From NCBI GenBank assembly GCA_016285075.1, contig JAEEQB010000024.1:1-62872 (forward strand): a stretch of DNA of 62,872 nucleotides. The letters are read 5' to 3'. Both the position numbers and the translations under genes were made by a program. The notes beneath the pieces were generated by a model. That model ran no database searches and was not told where the DNA came from. It saw only the letters and a list, made by a program, of their open reading frames with translations. The stretch's first letter is position 1. Every line of letters begins with the position of its first letter. Positions 1 to 8,399 of this stretch are shown in pieces. Origin of the DNA: Prevotella sp. GTDB lineage: Bacteria > Bacteroidota > Bacteroidia > Bacteroidales > Bacteroidaceae.

Positions 1-2
1 TC

Positions 3-140
3 GAGCGCCTGCGCACCCTCGTGCCCATCAGCACCTTCCTCAGCGACAACTGGGAGGGCGTCGAAGGCAACACCAGCGGCGGCGGCGGCAGCACGCCTCC
101 CGACGATGGTCCTGCCAACGCCGGCACGGACGGAGACTAG
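3..140 (+). CDS. C-terminal fragment of an HU-like DNA-binding protein (5' end outside window)
   Basis: An open frame runs from the left edge to a TAG at 138-140 and gives 45 residues. They start ERLRTLVPISTF and end in a Gly/Ser/Pro/Asp-rich flexible tail (GNTSGGGGSTPPDDG). Bacteroidota HU-like nucleoid proteins often end in such a tail and are often followed by a smalltalk-type peptide gene, which is what follows here. The identification therefore rests on tail composition plus gene context, because the HU fold itself lies outside the window. A hairpin terminator follows immediately. Any other protein with a Gly-rich tail remains possible. Confidence 0.5.
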   Translation, partial: ERLRTLVPISTFLSDNWEGVEGNTSGGGGSTPPDDGPANAGTDGD

Positions 141-142
141 GC

Positions 143-170
143 GAAGTGCCCGCCTTCGGGCGGGCGCTTC
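143..170 (+). terminator. Hairpin terminator with UUCG loop after the HU-like gene
   Basis: Arms 143-154 and 159-170 pair over 12 bases with one G-T pair, closing a TTCG loop inside C...G, a very stable tetraloop. It begins 3 bases after the stop codon. The following tract is AT-rich rather than a clean T run. Confidence 0.6.
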
Positions 171-171
171 T

Positions 172-343
172 AAATGATAAATGATAAATGATAAATAACG
201 GGCGAAGCCCTGATGGCGGGCAAAGCCCTAAATGATAAATGATAAATGATAAATGATAGGCGGAGCAAAGCTCGCTTTAATCAAAATGACAAGTGATAAG
301 TTGCGGGTTGGCTTTTTCATTTATCATTTATCATTTATCATTT
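172..343. repeat. AAATGAT heptanucleotide arrays, direct and inverted
   Basis: Three copies of AAATGAT stand at 172-192 and four at 230-257. The reverse complement ATCATTT occurs three times, plus a partial copy, at 317-343. The 230-257 and 317-343 arrays could pair into a stem of about 27 bases. Short GGGC-(A/G)A-GCCC palindromes lie between them. The same heptamer recurs at 17028-17055 inside a coding region. No gene is seen between 141 and 423. Confidence 0.8.
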
Positions 344-423
344 AGGGCGAAGCCCGCATCATTTGGCAGGCCCGCATCATTTGGGGCGGACGCTCTCACT
401 AAAACAATTAAAGGTTTACAGTC

Positions 424-513
424 ATGAACAAATGGGTAAAAATCGTCTTAAAAGCTATCAGCTACATCATCACCCTGATTCTCGGTGGTGCAGGCGCTGA
501 GCTCATGTTATAA
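424..513 (+). CDS. smalltalk-type 29-residue peptide
   Basis: The frame ATG 424 to TAA 511-513 encodes 29 residues beginning MNKWVKIVLKAISYIITL and ending GGAGAELML. It has a basic N-terminus followed by one hydrophobic segment with a Gly-rich end. This matches what I recall of the very short smalltalk family that sits next to HU-like genes in Bacteroidota. Its function is unknown; the hydrophobic stretch (about residues 7-22) would suit a single membrane-inserted helix. The next gene starts 3 bases after the stop, so the two are probably co-translated. Confidence 0.65.
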   Translation: MNKWVKIVLKAISYIITLILGGAGAELML

Positions 514-516
514 GCT

Positions 517-750
517 ATGTTGGCCACGAAAAAGATTCAGTACTCCTGCGCAGTGGCGCTTATCCTCACAAGCATCGTGATGGTTGCCTATCAAGTCATT
601 GAAATCAACGATGTGGCCAACGGCTTGTTGTTCTACGTCGGCCAGGCGTTCCTGCTGGCAGGAAGCATCTTCGGACTCGACTACTACGTTGACAAGATTC
701 GGAAAGAATCATGGGGACAGGAAGAATCAGGGGGACAGGTTTTTGAATGA
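517..750 (+). CDS. Small two-helix membrane protein, unknown function
   Basis: This gene encodes 77 residues with two hydrophobic segments, about residues 10-26 and 37-54, then a charged tail, so a hairpin inner-membrane protein is likely. It starts 3 bases after the smalltalk-type gene. I do not recognise the family. The last 9 or so codons lie inside the left arm of a 67-base palindrome (724-790), so the native C-terminus may have been replaced by repeat-encoded residues (the EESGGQVF region). Another frame at 584-787 covers the same DNA but has no membrane logic and was rejected. Confidence 0.55.
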   Translation: MLATKKIQYSCAVALILTSIVMVAYQVIEINDVANGLLFYVGQAFLLAGSIFGLDYYVDKIRKESWGQEESGGQVFE

Positions 751-790
751 ATTCCCCGAATTCACTTCAAACAACCTGTCCCCTTGATTC
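724..790. repeat. 67-base near-perfect palindrome, REP-like
   Basis: Arms 724-741 and 773-790 are 18 bases each with one mismatch (GAATCAGGGGGACAGGTT type). The centre carries a second nested palindrome (TGAATTC / GAATTCA). It overlaps the 3' end of the small membrane protein gene and could end transcription in either direction. It resembles mobile REP-type palindromes; no transposase is nearby. Confidence 0.7.
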
Positions 791-812
791 TCCTGATTCT
801 TATTGGTCGAAA

Positions 813-950
813 GTACTCCCGCTCGAAAAAGCTCAAATTATATTTGGCTTTTTGCTCGCTTATTCGTACCTTTGAGCTTTGCTCTTAGGTACTCCCGCTC
901 GAAAAAGCTCAAATTATATTTGGCTTTTTGCTCGCTTATTCGTACCTTTG
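813..950 (+). promoter_or_regulatory. Perfectly duplicated 62-base promoter ahead of the GH2/GH78 genes
   Basis: Bases 813-874 and 889-950 are identical over 62 positions, separated by 14 bases. Each copy holds a Bacteroidota promoter: TTTG (843-846 in copy 1), a 20-base spacer, then TACCTTTG (867-874 and 943-950). An imperfect dyad of the GCTCGAAAAAGC / GCTTTTTGCTCGC type spans the upstream part. The GH2 start codon is 37 bases downstream of the second -7 box, so tandem initiation is likely. Confidence 0.8.
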
Positions 951-987
951 CAGGCTGAGAACTACTAATACATTATTTTATTAAGCT

Positions 988-3417
988 ATGAGAATAAGGA
1001 GACTATTGCTGCTAGCATTGTTCATGACTGTTTTGGGAATGAATGCTCAGAGTGTTCGTGAGACCGTCCGTCTGGACAAGGGCTGGAAGTTTGCGTTTGG
1101 CCACGCCGCCGATCCTCAGAAGGACTTCGGGTGTGGCACGGAGTACTTTAACTACCTGACGAAGGCCAATTCCATACATAACGAAGGCCCCTACGTACAG
1201 AAGTTCGATGACTCCAAATGGCAGGAGGTGAACGTGCCTCACGACTGGGTGACCACATTGCCCTATGCCCGTGAGGCCAGCCACTCGCACGGCTACAAGA
1301 CCGTAGGGTGGAAATATCCTGAGACCAGCGTGGGGTGGTATCGCAAGGTCTTCAAGATAGATGGCACCGACCTGGGGAAGCGGCTGGTGCTGCGTTTCGA
1401 TGGCGTCTTCCGTTCGGCACAGGTGTGGTTCAACGGGTTCTACATGGGCACGGAACCCAGCGGCTATGCCACTCAGGTGTACGACATCACTCCTTATGTG
1501 AAATACGGTGAGGACAACCTGGTCTGCGTACGTGCCGATGCCTCGTTGGAGGAGGGTTGGTTCTACGAGGGTGCCGGTATCTATCGCGACGTGTGGCTGG
1601 AGAAGTCGGCCGAGGTGAGCGTGGCTCCCTTCGGGACGTTTGTCTATGCAGAGCTGAAGGAACCGTACGACGTGGCGTTGTTGCGTGTTAAGACAGAGGT
1701 GACGAACAGCAGCCTGAAGACACAGCAGTATGAGGTGGAACAACGGCTCATAGACGCCGAGGGACAGGAGGTGGTCCGTGCCAATGGGCACCAGAATCCG
1801 CTGAAAGCCAAGGAGACGCGTATGACGCAGCATGTCATGAAGCTCACGAACCCGCATCTGTGGAGCACTACCGACCCCTATCTGTATAAGGTGGAGACCA
1901 CGGTGAAGGTGGATGGCAAGGTAGTGGATGTCTATGAAACCACTACGGGCATCCGCGAAATCATGTTCGATGCCGAGCGGGGATTCCTGCTGAATGGCCA
2001 GCAACTGAAGCTGAAGGGCGTGAACCTGCACCAGGATCATGCTGGCGTGGGTTCGGCCATTCCCGATGCCCTGCAGGCCTGGCGCATCCGTCAGCTGAAG
2101 CAGTTCGGGTGTAACGCCTACCGTGCCTCGCACAACCCCATGACACCGGCCTTGCTCGACGTGTGTGACCGCGAGGGAATATTGGTGATTGACGAGAACC
2201 GCCTGATGGGTATCAACGACGAGCACCTGCGGCTGTTGGAACGTATGATCAAACGCGACAGAAACCACCCCAGCATCATCCTGTGGAGCGATGGCAACGA
2301 GGAGTGGGGTATAGAGAACAATATCCAGGGCACCCGTCTGGCCGAGGCCATGCGCGAATATACGCGTCTCTATGACCCCACGCGTCCCAGCACGGTGGCC
2401 AATGCCGGCGGTACGGAACTGATAAAAGGTCTCGATGTGGTGGGCTTCAACTATATTGTACAGAACGATGTGGACAACCGCAAGAAGGCGAACCCCTCAT
2501 GGCGCATCGTCGGAACGGAAGAGACAACGGGCTGCGGCACACGCGGCTGGTATTTCAAACAGCCGGAGTTCCCGGGACGCATGGTCAGCCTGAACCGTAC
2601 GAACGAGCAGAACTATGAAAACATCATTGAGCGTGGCTGGAAGTTCTATGCCGAGCGGCCATGGGCTGCAGGACTGTTCTACTGGACGGGCTTCGACTAT
2701 CGCGGCGAGCCCAATCCCCTGGAGTTTCCTGCCCACGAGTCGGAGTTCGGCATACTGGACTACTGCGGATTCTGGAAAGACGAGGCCTGGTATCTGAAGG
2801 CCTGGTGGACGGACGAGCCCGTGCTGCATGTGTTCCCCCATTGGAACCTGCAGGGCCATGAGGGTGAAGAGATAGAGCTATGGGCGTACAGCAACTGCGA
2901 CGAGGTGGAGCTGACGGTGAACGGCAAGAAGCTTGGCCGCCAGCCCATGCCGCGGAACGGACACTTGAAGTGGAAGGCCGTGTACCAGCCCGGCAAGGTG
3001 GTGGCAACGTGTTACAAGAACGGCAAGCGAATGATGACAGAGACCATAGAGACCACGAAGCCCGCCGCGAAGACGGTGTTGAAGGCCGACCGCTCAAGCA
3101 TCTGTGCCGACGGGCGTGACCTGGCGGTGATAAAGGTTGAGGTGCAGGACCAGAAAGGGCGTGTAGTGCCCAATGCCTGTCCACAGCTGACGTTCAGGAT
3201 CGAGGGCGACGGCCGCATACTGGGTGTAGGCAACGGCGACCCGATGTATGCAGGCTTGGACCATCCGAACGTTTTGGACTGCAAGGAGTTCTCCATTCCC
3301 GCTTTCAACGGACTGGCTCAGGTGTTGGTCCAGAGTACGGAAGTGGCGTCGGCCATCACCCTCAGCTGCGAGAGTGCCGGGCTGAAGACCGGAAGCATTG
3401 TTGTCAATACCAAATAA
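988..3417 (+). CDS. Glycoside hydrolase family 2 (beta-galactosidase-like), secreted
   Basis: This 809-residue protein begins with a signal peptide (about residues 1-20, ending NAQS), so it acts in the periplasm or on the cell surface. The order is a GH2 sugar-binding jelly roll (about 30-210), an immunoglobulin-like domain (about 215-325), a TIM barrel (about 330-610), then a DUF4982-type and another beta-sandwich domain. The general acid/base is probably Glu438 in WSDGNEEW, and the nucleophile probably Glu511 in the GTEET motif. The family removes beta-linked galactose, glucuronate or related sugars; the exact substrate cannot be read. It forms an operon with the GH78 gene 13 bases downstream, under the duplicated promoter. 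Confidence 0.9.
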   Translation: MRIRRLLLLALFMTVLGMNAQSVRETVRLDKGWKFAFGHAADPQKDFGCGTEYFNYLTKANSIHNEGPYVQKFDDSKWQEVNVPHDWVTTLPYAREASHSHGYKTVGWKYPETSVGWYRKVFKIDGTDLGKRLVLRFDGVFRSAQVWFNGFYMGTEPSGYATQVYDITPYVKYGEDNLVCVRADASLEEGWFYEGAGIYRDVWLEKSAEVSVAPFGTFVYAELKEPYDVALLRVKTEVTNSSLKTQQYEVEQRLIDAEGQEVVRANGHQNPLKAKETRMTQHVMKLTNPHLWSTTDPYLYKVETTVKVDGKVVDVYETTTGIREIMFDAERGFLLNGQQLKLKGVNLHQDHAGVGSAIPDALQAWRIRQLKQFGCNAYRASHNPMTPALLDVCDREGILVIDENRLMGINDEHLRLLERMIKRDRNHPSIILWSDGNEEWGIENNIQGTRLAEAMREYTRLYDPTRPSTVANAGGTELIKGLDVVGFNYIVQNDVDNRKKANPSWRIVGTEETTGCGTRGWYFKQPEFPGRMVSLNRTNEQNYENIIERGWKFYAERPWAAGLFYWTGFDYRGEPNPLEFPAHESEFGILDYCGFWKDEAWYLKAWWTDEPVLHVFPHWNLQGHEGEEIELWAYSNCDEVELTVNGKKLGRQPMPRNGHLKWKAVYQPGKVVATCYKNGKRMMTETIETTKPAAKTVLKADRSSICADGRDLAVIKVEVQDQKGRVVPNACPQLTFRIEGDGRILGVGNGDPMYAGLDHPNVLDCKEFSIPAFNGLAQVLVQSTEVASAITLSCESAGLKTGSIVVNTK

Positions 3418-3430
3418 AGACTTTCCCCGT

Positions 3431-5749
3431 ATGAAGACACGTTTGTTGACAGTCCTGTTGCTGTGTGTTGCGACAGCCTTGCAGGCTCAGGACTTTGCCG
3501 GTGCGAAGTGGATTGCGATGGAGGCAGACTCGACCATCCTCTTCCCACACGTGCACCTGTTGAAAGCCAGTTCGGAAAAAGGTCGCTCGCTGAAGACCTA
3601 CGAGTTGCCCGTGCTGACGAAGACGGTGAAGCTGAGGAAGGCCGGGGTGAAGCGTGCCTGGGTGGATATATGCGGCTTGGGACAGTATGAGTTGTTTCTT
3701 GACGACAGGAAGGTGGGTGACTATTTCCTCAGTCCCGGCTGGACGATGTACAACAAGGAACTGCTCTACAACGAGCTGGATGTGACCAGCCACCTCGCAT
3801 CTCTGCATACCTGTCCCCAGCCCGTGCTTTCCATTCGGGTGATGCTGGGCGGCGGCATGTATGACATTCCCCTGAAGGGTTACCACAAGATGGGCGGCTC
3901 GTGCGGAGCACCGAAACTGCTGTTCTGTCTGCACATCGCGTATGACGATGGTGAGACGCATACCATAGTGAGCGACGAGTCGTGGGAGGCTGCACCCAGT
4001 CCGGTGCGCTACGCCAGCATCTATGCAGGTGAATGGCACGATGCAGCCTATGAACGAAGTCTCGAAGACGGCAAGATGGTGAGGAAATGTGTGGTGACCA
4101 GGCCGCAATGGGACGTGCCGCTGGTGAAACAGCAGCCCGGCACTTTCGTCAGGGTGAGCCGCGAGCTCCCGGCGGTACAGCTGAACGACAGCCTCTATGA
4201 CACACGGCAGAACTGCTCGGGCATTGTGCGGCTGAAGGTGCGCGGTCAGCGTGGCAAGAGCATCAGCCTGCGCCCGGCAGAGGTGCTGAAGGACGGGAAG
4301 GTCTACCAGAAGAGCTTGCCCAACTATGAGTGGAAATACACCCTGAGCGGCGACCGGAACGGTGAGACATGGCAGCCGCAGTTCTCGTATACGGGTTTCC
4401 GCTATGTGGAAGTGAAGGCCGACGAGGGCGTGGAACTGCTGGAGCTGACAGGGCTTCATACCACCACCGATGCAAAAGAGGTAGGGTCGTTCGAGTGTTC
4501 GGACACCCTCTTCAACAGGATACACACCCTCATTGACTGGGCCATACGCAGCAACCTGGTGAGCATCACCACCGACTGCCCCACACGCGAGAAGCTGGGT
4601 TGGCAGGAGCAGAACCACCTGATGGCTCTGTCGATGATGTACCGCTACGACATGTGTGCGCTGATGAACAAGATAGCCGATGACCTGGCAGCCTCGCAGC
4701 ATGAAGACGGCGCCATTCCCACCATAGCCCCGGAATACACGCTGTTTGACAAAGGCAGCGGCTTTGAGGACACACCGGAGTGGGGCGCCTCGTTCATCCT
4801 CTGCCCCTGGTACACCTGCCAATGGTATGGCGATGACTCTGCCCTGCGCAAGCATTATGATGCGATGAAACGCTACATCGGCTATCTGGAGTCGCGTGCC
4901 CAGGACGGAATCCTCGACTACGGACTGGGCGACTGGTACGACCTGGGGCCCAAGGCGCCGGGCTTTGCCCAGCTCACCAGCGTGGCACTCTCGGCCACGG
5001 CGATGTACTACTATGAGCTGACCACCATGCAGCAGATAGCCCGCCACTTGGGTCATGATGCTGATGCCGCCCGGTTTGGGAAGACTGTCGGCGATGTGAA
5101 ACAGGCTTTCAACAGGCGCTTTGCCACAGGCGACGACCACGTCTACGAGAACGGTAGTCAGACAGCATTGGCAATGGCACTCTACATGGATCTTGTCACC
5201 GACAGCACGCGCCAGCCGGCACTCGATGCCCTGGTACGCGACATTGAGCAGTGCGGCTATGCCCTGACAGCGGGCGACGTGGGTTTCCGCTATGTGGTAC
5301 AGGCGCTGCAGCAGAACGGACGCAGCGACATCGTCTACCTGATGAACCATAACGACTCCGTGCCTGGATATGCCTATCAGCTGAAACAAGGCGCGACGGC
5401 TTTGACCGAGAGCTGGCAGGCCTACAATACGGTGTCGAACAACCACTTGATGCTGGGACACCTGATGGAGTGGCTCTACGGCGGACTGGGCGGCATCTGT
5501 CCTTCAGACCATGCCTGGCGCCATGTGGTGTTTGCCCCGCAGATGGCCGGTGACGTGACGTGGGCAAGGACATCGCTCCAGACGCCTCGGGGAAAAGTGT
5601 CGTGCCACTGGACGCGAGACCCGTCGAAAGGCCTGTGGACAGTCGCCGTGGACGTACCCCGGGAGTCTGACGCCGAGGTCTGTCTGCCCGATGGGCGGCG
5701 GGTGAATGTCAACGGCGGAAAACATGTTTTTGAGAGCCCTGCACAATAA
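3431..5749 (+). CDS. Glycoside hydrolase family 78 alpha-L-rhamnosidase, secreted
   Basis: The start at 3431 gives 772 residues with a good signal peptide (MKTRLLTVLLLCVATALQAQ); the frame is open further upstream but overlaps the GH2 gene. An N-terminal carbohydrate-binding beta domain (about residues 20-170, with the GLGQYELFLDDRKVGD motif) is followed by the GH78 (alpha/alpha)6 barrel. The family signature is DCPTREKLGWQEQ (Asp382 to Glu393), where catalytic acids of the family lie. A C-terminal beta domain ends the protein. It releases terminal alpha-L-rhamnose. With the GH2 enzyme upstream it could trim rhamnogalactan-type glycans, either dietary ones or the cell's own polysaccharide made by the next locus. 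That link is inference. Confidence 0.9.
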   Translation: MKTRLLTVLLLCVATALQAQDFAGAKWIAMEADSTILFPHVHLLKASSEKGRSLKTYELPVLTKTVKLRKAGVKRAWVDICGLGQYELFLDDRKVGDYFLSPGWTMYNKELLYNELDVTSHLASLHTCPQPVLSIRVMLGGGMYDIPLKGYHKMGGSCGAPKLLFCLHIAYDDGETHTIVSDESWEAAPSPVRYASIYAGEWHDAAYERSLEDGKMVRKCVVTRPQWDVPLVKQQPGTFVRVSRELPAVQLNDSLYDTRQNCSGIVRLKVRGQRGKSISLRPAEVLKDGKVYQKSLPNYEWKYTLSGDRNGETWQPQFSYTGFRYVEVKADEGVELLELTGLHTTTDAKEVGSFECSDTLFNRIHTLIDWAIRSNLVSITTDCPTREKLGWQEQNHLMALSMMYRYDMCALMNKIADDLAASQHEDGAIPTIAPEYTLFDKGSGFEDTPEWGASFILCPWYTCQWYGDDSALRKHYDAMKRYIGYLESRAQDGILDYGLGDWYDLGPKAPGFAQLTSVALSATAMYYYELTTMQQIARHLGHDADAARFGKTVGDVKQAFNRRFATGDDHVYENGSQTALAMALYMDLVTDSTRQPALDALVRDIEQCGYALTAGDVGFRYVVQALQQNGRSDIVYLMNHNDSVPGYAYQLKQGATALTESWQAYNTVSNNHLMLGHLMEWLYGGLGGICPSDHAWRHVVFAPQMAGDVTWARTSLQTPRGKVSCHWTRDPSKGLWTVAVDVPRESDAEVCLPDGRRVNVNGGKHVFESPAQ

Positions 5750-5841
5750 ATGTAAGAAAACGTAGTTATTATTATAGCGAAACCCGGAACTCTTGGGTTT
5801 CTACATGGTAAATGAAAAATGATCACTTTTCACATCTAAAT

Positions 5842-8364
5842 ATGAAAAGACTTGCAATAGCCTTGTGCCTTTTCCTGTCGGTTTCGGCAGGATGGGCACA
5901 GTCGGGTATGACCGACAACCAGATTATAGACTTTGTCGTGGAACAGAACGCCCAGGGTGTGCCCCGCCAGAAGATTGTGCAGCAGCTGATGCAGCGCGGC
6001 GTGAAGGTTGACCAGATACAACGTATCTACAAGAAGTACCAGAAGCAGATGAAGAACGGTGCCCTGGGAGCCGAGGACATTACCGCCGGTTCGCGGGAGG
6101 TGAAGACACGTATGCGTGAGGCCAACGGCGAACGTAAGGACAAGGAAAAGGAGATGGAGAAGAAGTACTCGTCGCAGTACCGGACAAAGGATATGCGCAA
6201 GAAGACGAAGCGGAATACCTATGACGATGAAGACGAGGAGTTTGTGGAGATGGACGAAGCCATGGACTTCATGATGCCCGACTCGCTGAAGTACTTCCTG
6301 GACGAGGAGAAGGACAAGGGAAGGAAGATATTCGGTCACGACATCTTCAACCGCAAGGACATGACATTTGAGAGCAATATGAACCTGGCCACGCCGCAGA
6401 ACTATGTGCTGGGACCTGGCGACGTGGTGAATATTGACATCTGGGGCGCCTCGCAGGAGAGTGTGAGTGAGACCATATCGCCCGACGGAACCATCGTTGT
6501 GGAGGACGTAGGCGTGATACAGTTGGGAGGACTCACCGTGAGCCAGGCACGCCAGCGGCTGCGCAGCACCCTGGGGCCGCGTTTCCAGGACTCGAAGATA
6601 GCGCTGAGCGTGGGACAGACACGCACCATCACGGTGAACATCGTGGGTGAGGTGAAGCAGCCGGGAACATACGCCATGTCGGCATTCTCCACCGTGTTCA
6701 ATGCGCTTTATATGGCGGGTGGTCCCAACGACATCGGTACGCTGCGTAGTGTGAAGGTCTACAGAAACGGGCGGCTGCTGTCGAGCGTCGACGTGTATGA
6801 CTTCCTGCTGAACGGCAGACTGACAGGGGACGTGAGGCTGCAGGACAATGATATGGTGACCGTGGGACCTTATGAGTCGCTGGTATGTGTGACAGGTAAG
6901 GTGAAGCGCCCCATGTACTATGAAATGAAGAAAAGCGAGAGCGCCGCCACGCTGCTGAAGTATGCCGGCGGATTTACGGGCGATGCCTATACGAAGGCCA
7001 TCAGCGTACACCGCAAGGCTGGACCCATGTACTCGGCGTTCAGCGTGGGTGAGTTTGACCTGAACGACTTCCGTCTGATGGACGAGGACTCCGTGAGTGT
7101 GGACTCTACGCTGACACGCTATCATAACACCGTGGAGATAAAAGGCGGCGTGTTCCGTCCGGGCATGTACCACGTGGGTGGAAGCCTGTCGACGGTGAAG
7201 TCACTGGTTGAGGCTGCCGGCGGACTGGAGGAGAACGCCATTGGCCAGCATGCCGTGATGCACCGCCGCAAGAAGGACCGCTCGCTGGAGGTGACGAGCA
7301 TAGACGTGAAGAGCATACTGGAAGGAACAGCTCCGGACGTGACCCTGCAGAGTGAGGACGTGCTCTATATAGCCAGCCACGAAGAACTGATAGAAAACCA
7401 GACCATCACCGTGCATGGCGAGGTGGCCTATCCCGGTGTGTATAAATACGCTTCCAACGAGACCATAGAAGACTTGGTGCTGCAGGCCGGTGGACTGACC
7501 GATGCCGCGTCGACGGTGAAGGTGGATGTGTCGCGCCGTATTGCCGACCCTCAGGCCACTGAGGCAGGCGATACCCTGGCCTTTACCTATAGCTTCAGCT
7601 TGGAACCCGATTTCGCTATCCGTGAAAACAGCGAGCGGTTCACGTTGATGCCATTCGACGAAGTATACGTGCGCCGCAGTCCCAACTACGTGGAGCAGCA
7701 GAATGTGACCTTGGAGGGTGAAGTGCAGTTCAAGGGCAACTATACGCTGTCGCGCAACGGTGAGCGCCTGAGCGAGATTATCAAGCAGGCAGGCGGTCTG
7801 ACCAAACGGGCCTATCCGGAAGGTGCCAAGTTGCTGCGACAGATGACACAGGAGGAGCGCGACATGATGGAGACCATGCTCCGGACGGCTCAGCGCAATT
7901 CGGGCAACGACTCCATAGACGTGAAGAAGCTGCTTACGCTGACCACCTTCCCCGTGGCTATCGAGCTGGACAAGGCACTTGAGAACCCCGGCAGCGACGA
8001 TGACCCTATACTGCGAGAGGGCGACCGTATAGTCGTACCCCGCTACGTCAGTACGGTAAGTATCAACGGTGAGGTGCTCTATCCCAATACCGTACGTTTC
8101 ATGAAAGGCAAGGATGCCAACTATTATCTGGACCTGGCGGGTGGCGTCACTTCATCGGGCAAGAAGAGCCGCACCATTATCATCTACATGAACGGCATGG
8201 TGGCCAAGGCCGACCGCAAACACAAGCCCGCCCCAGGCTGCCAGATCGTGGTGCCCACGAAGGCAAGGCGTCATGGACTCGGACTGACTGAATGGCTCAG
8301 CATTGGCACCAGTACAGCCTCTATTGCCACAATGATAGCTACGATAGCCAATCTGATCAAGTGA
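5842..8364 (+). CDS. SLBB-domain polysaccharide export protein (Wza-like outer-membrane channel)
   Basis: I chose ATG 5842 because it gives a clean signal peptide (MKRLAIALCLFLSVSAGWAQ); the frame is open from 5812. The protein has 840 residues. After a charged coiled-coil-prone region (residues about 75-135) comes a poly_export domain (about 175-255, with LGPGDVVNIDIWG), then a series of at least five SLBB beta-grasp repeats marked by the recurring G-x-V-x-x-P-G-x-Y pattern. A hydrophobic segment (about 815-838) ends it. The family forms the outer-membrane exit channel for capsule or exopolysaccharide. It opens the polysaccharide locus and the next gene starts 35 bases on. Confidence 0.9.
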   Translation: MKRLAIALCLFLSVSAGWAQSGMTDNQIIDFVVEQNAQGVPRQKIVQQLMQRGVKVDQIQRIYKKYQKQMKNGALGAEDITAGSREVKTRMREANGERKDKEKEMEKKYSSQYRTKDMRKKTKRNTYDDEDEEFVEMDEAMDFMMPDSLKYFLDEEKDKGRKIFGHDIFNRKDMTFESNMNLATPQNYVLGPGDVVNIDIWGASQESVSETISPDGTIVVEDVGVIQLGGLTVSQARQRLRSTLGPRFQDSKIALSVGQTRTITVNIVGEVKQPGTYAMSAFSTVFNALYMAGGPNDIGTLRSVKVYRNGRLLSSVDVYDFLLNGRLTGDVRLQDNDMVTVGPYESLVCVTGKVKRPMYYEMKKSESAATLLKYAGGFTGDAYTKAISVHRKAGPMYSAFSVGEFDLNDFRLMDEDSVSVDSTLTRYHNTVEIKGGVFRPGMYHVGGSLSTVKSLVEAAGGLEENAIGQHAVMHRRKKDRSLEVTSIDVKSILEGTAPDVTLQSEDVLYIASHEELIENQTITVHGEVAYPGVYKYASNETIEDLVLQAGGLTDAASTVKVDVSRRIADPQATEAGDTLAFTYSFSLEPDFAIRENSERFTLMPFDEVYVRRSPNYVEQQNVTLEGEVQFKGNYTLSRNGERLSEIIKQAGGLTKRAYPEGAKLLRQMTQEERDMMETMLRTAQRNSGNDSIDVKKLLTLTTFPVAIELDKALENPGSDDDPILREGDRIVVPRYVSTVSINGEVLYPNTVRFMKGKDANYYLDLAGGVTSSGKKSRTIIIYMNGMVAKADRKHKPAPGCQIVVPTKARRHGLGLTEWLSIGTSTASIATMIATIANLIK

Positions 8365-8399
8365 GGAAAACGGGCTTCACCCTAAATGAGAGATGATCA

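Noticed and set aside
1012..2268. 418-codon minus-strand frame opposite the GH2 gene
   Set aside because: Its composition is rich in His, Leu and Val as expected for an antisense shadow; the GH2 frame explains the region.
3404..5461. 685-codon open frame on the minus strand, opposite the rhamnosidase gene
   Set aside because: It is a shadow of the GH78 coding strand in GC-rich DNA; there is no signal, no family motif, and the plus-strand frame has clear GH78 motifs.
5836..7173. 445-codon minus-strand frame opposite the SLBB gene
   Set aside because: It is an antisense shadow without start signal or recognisable domain.
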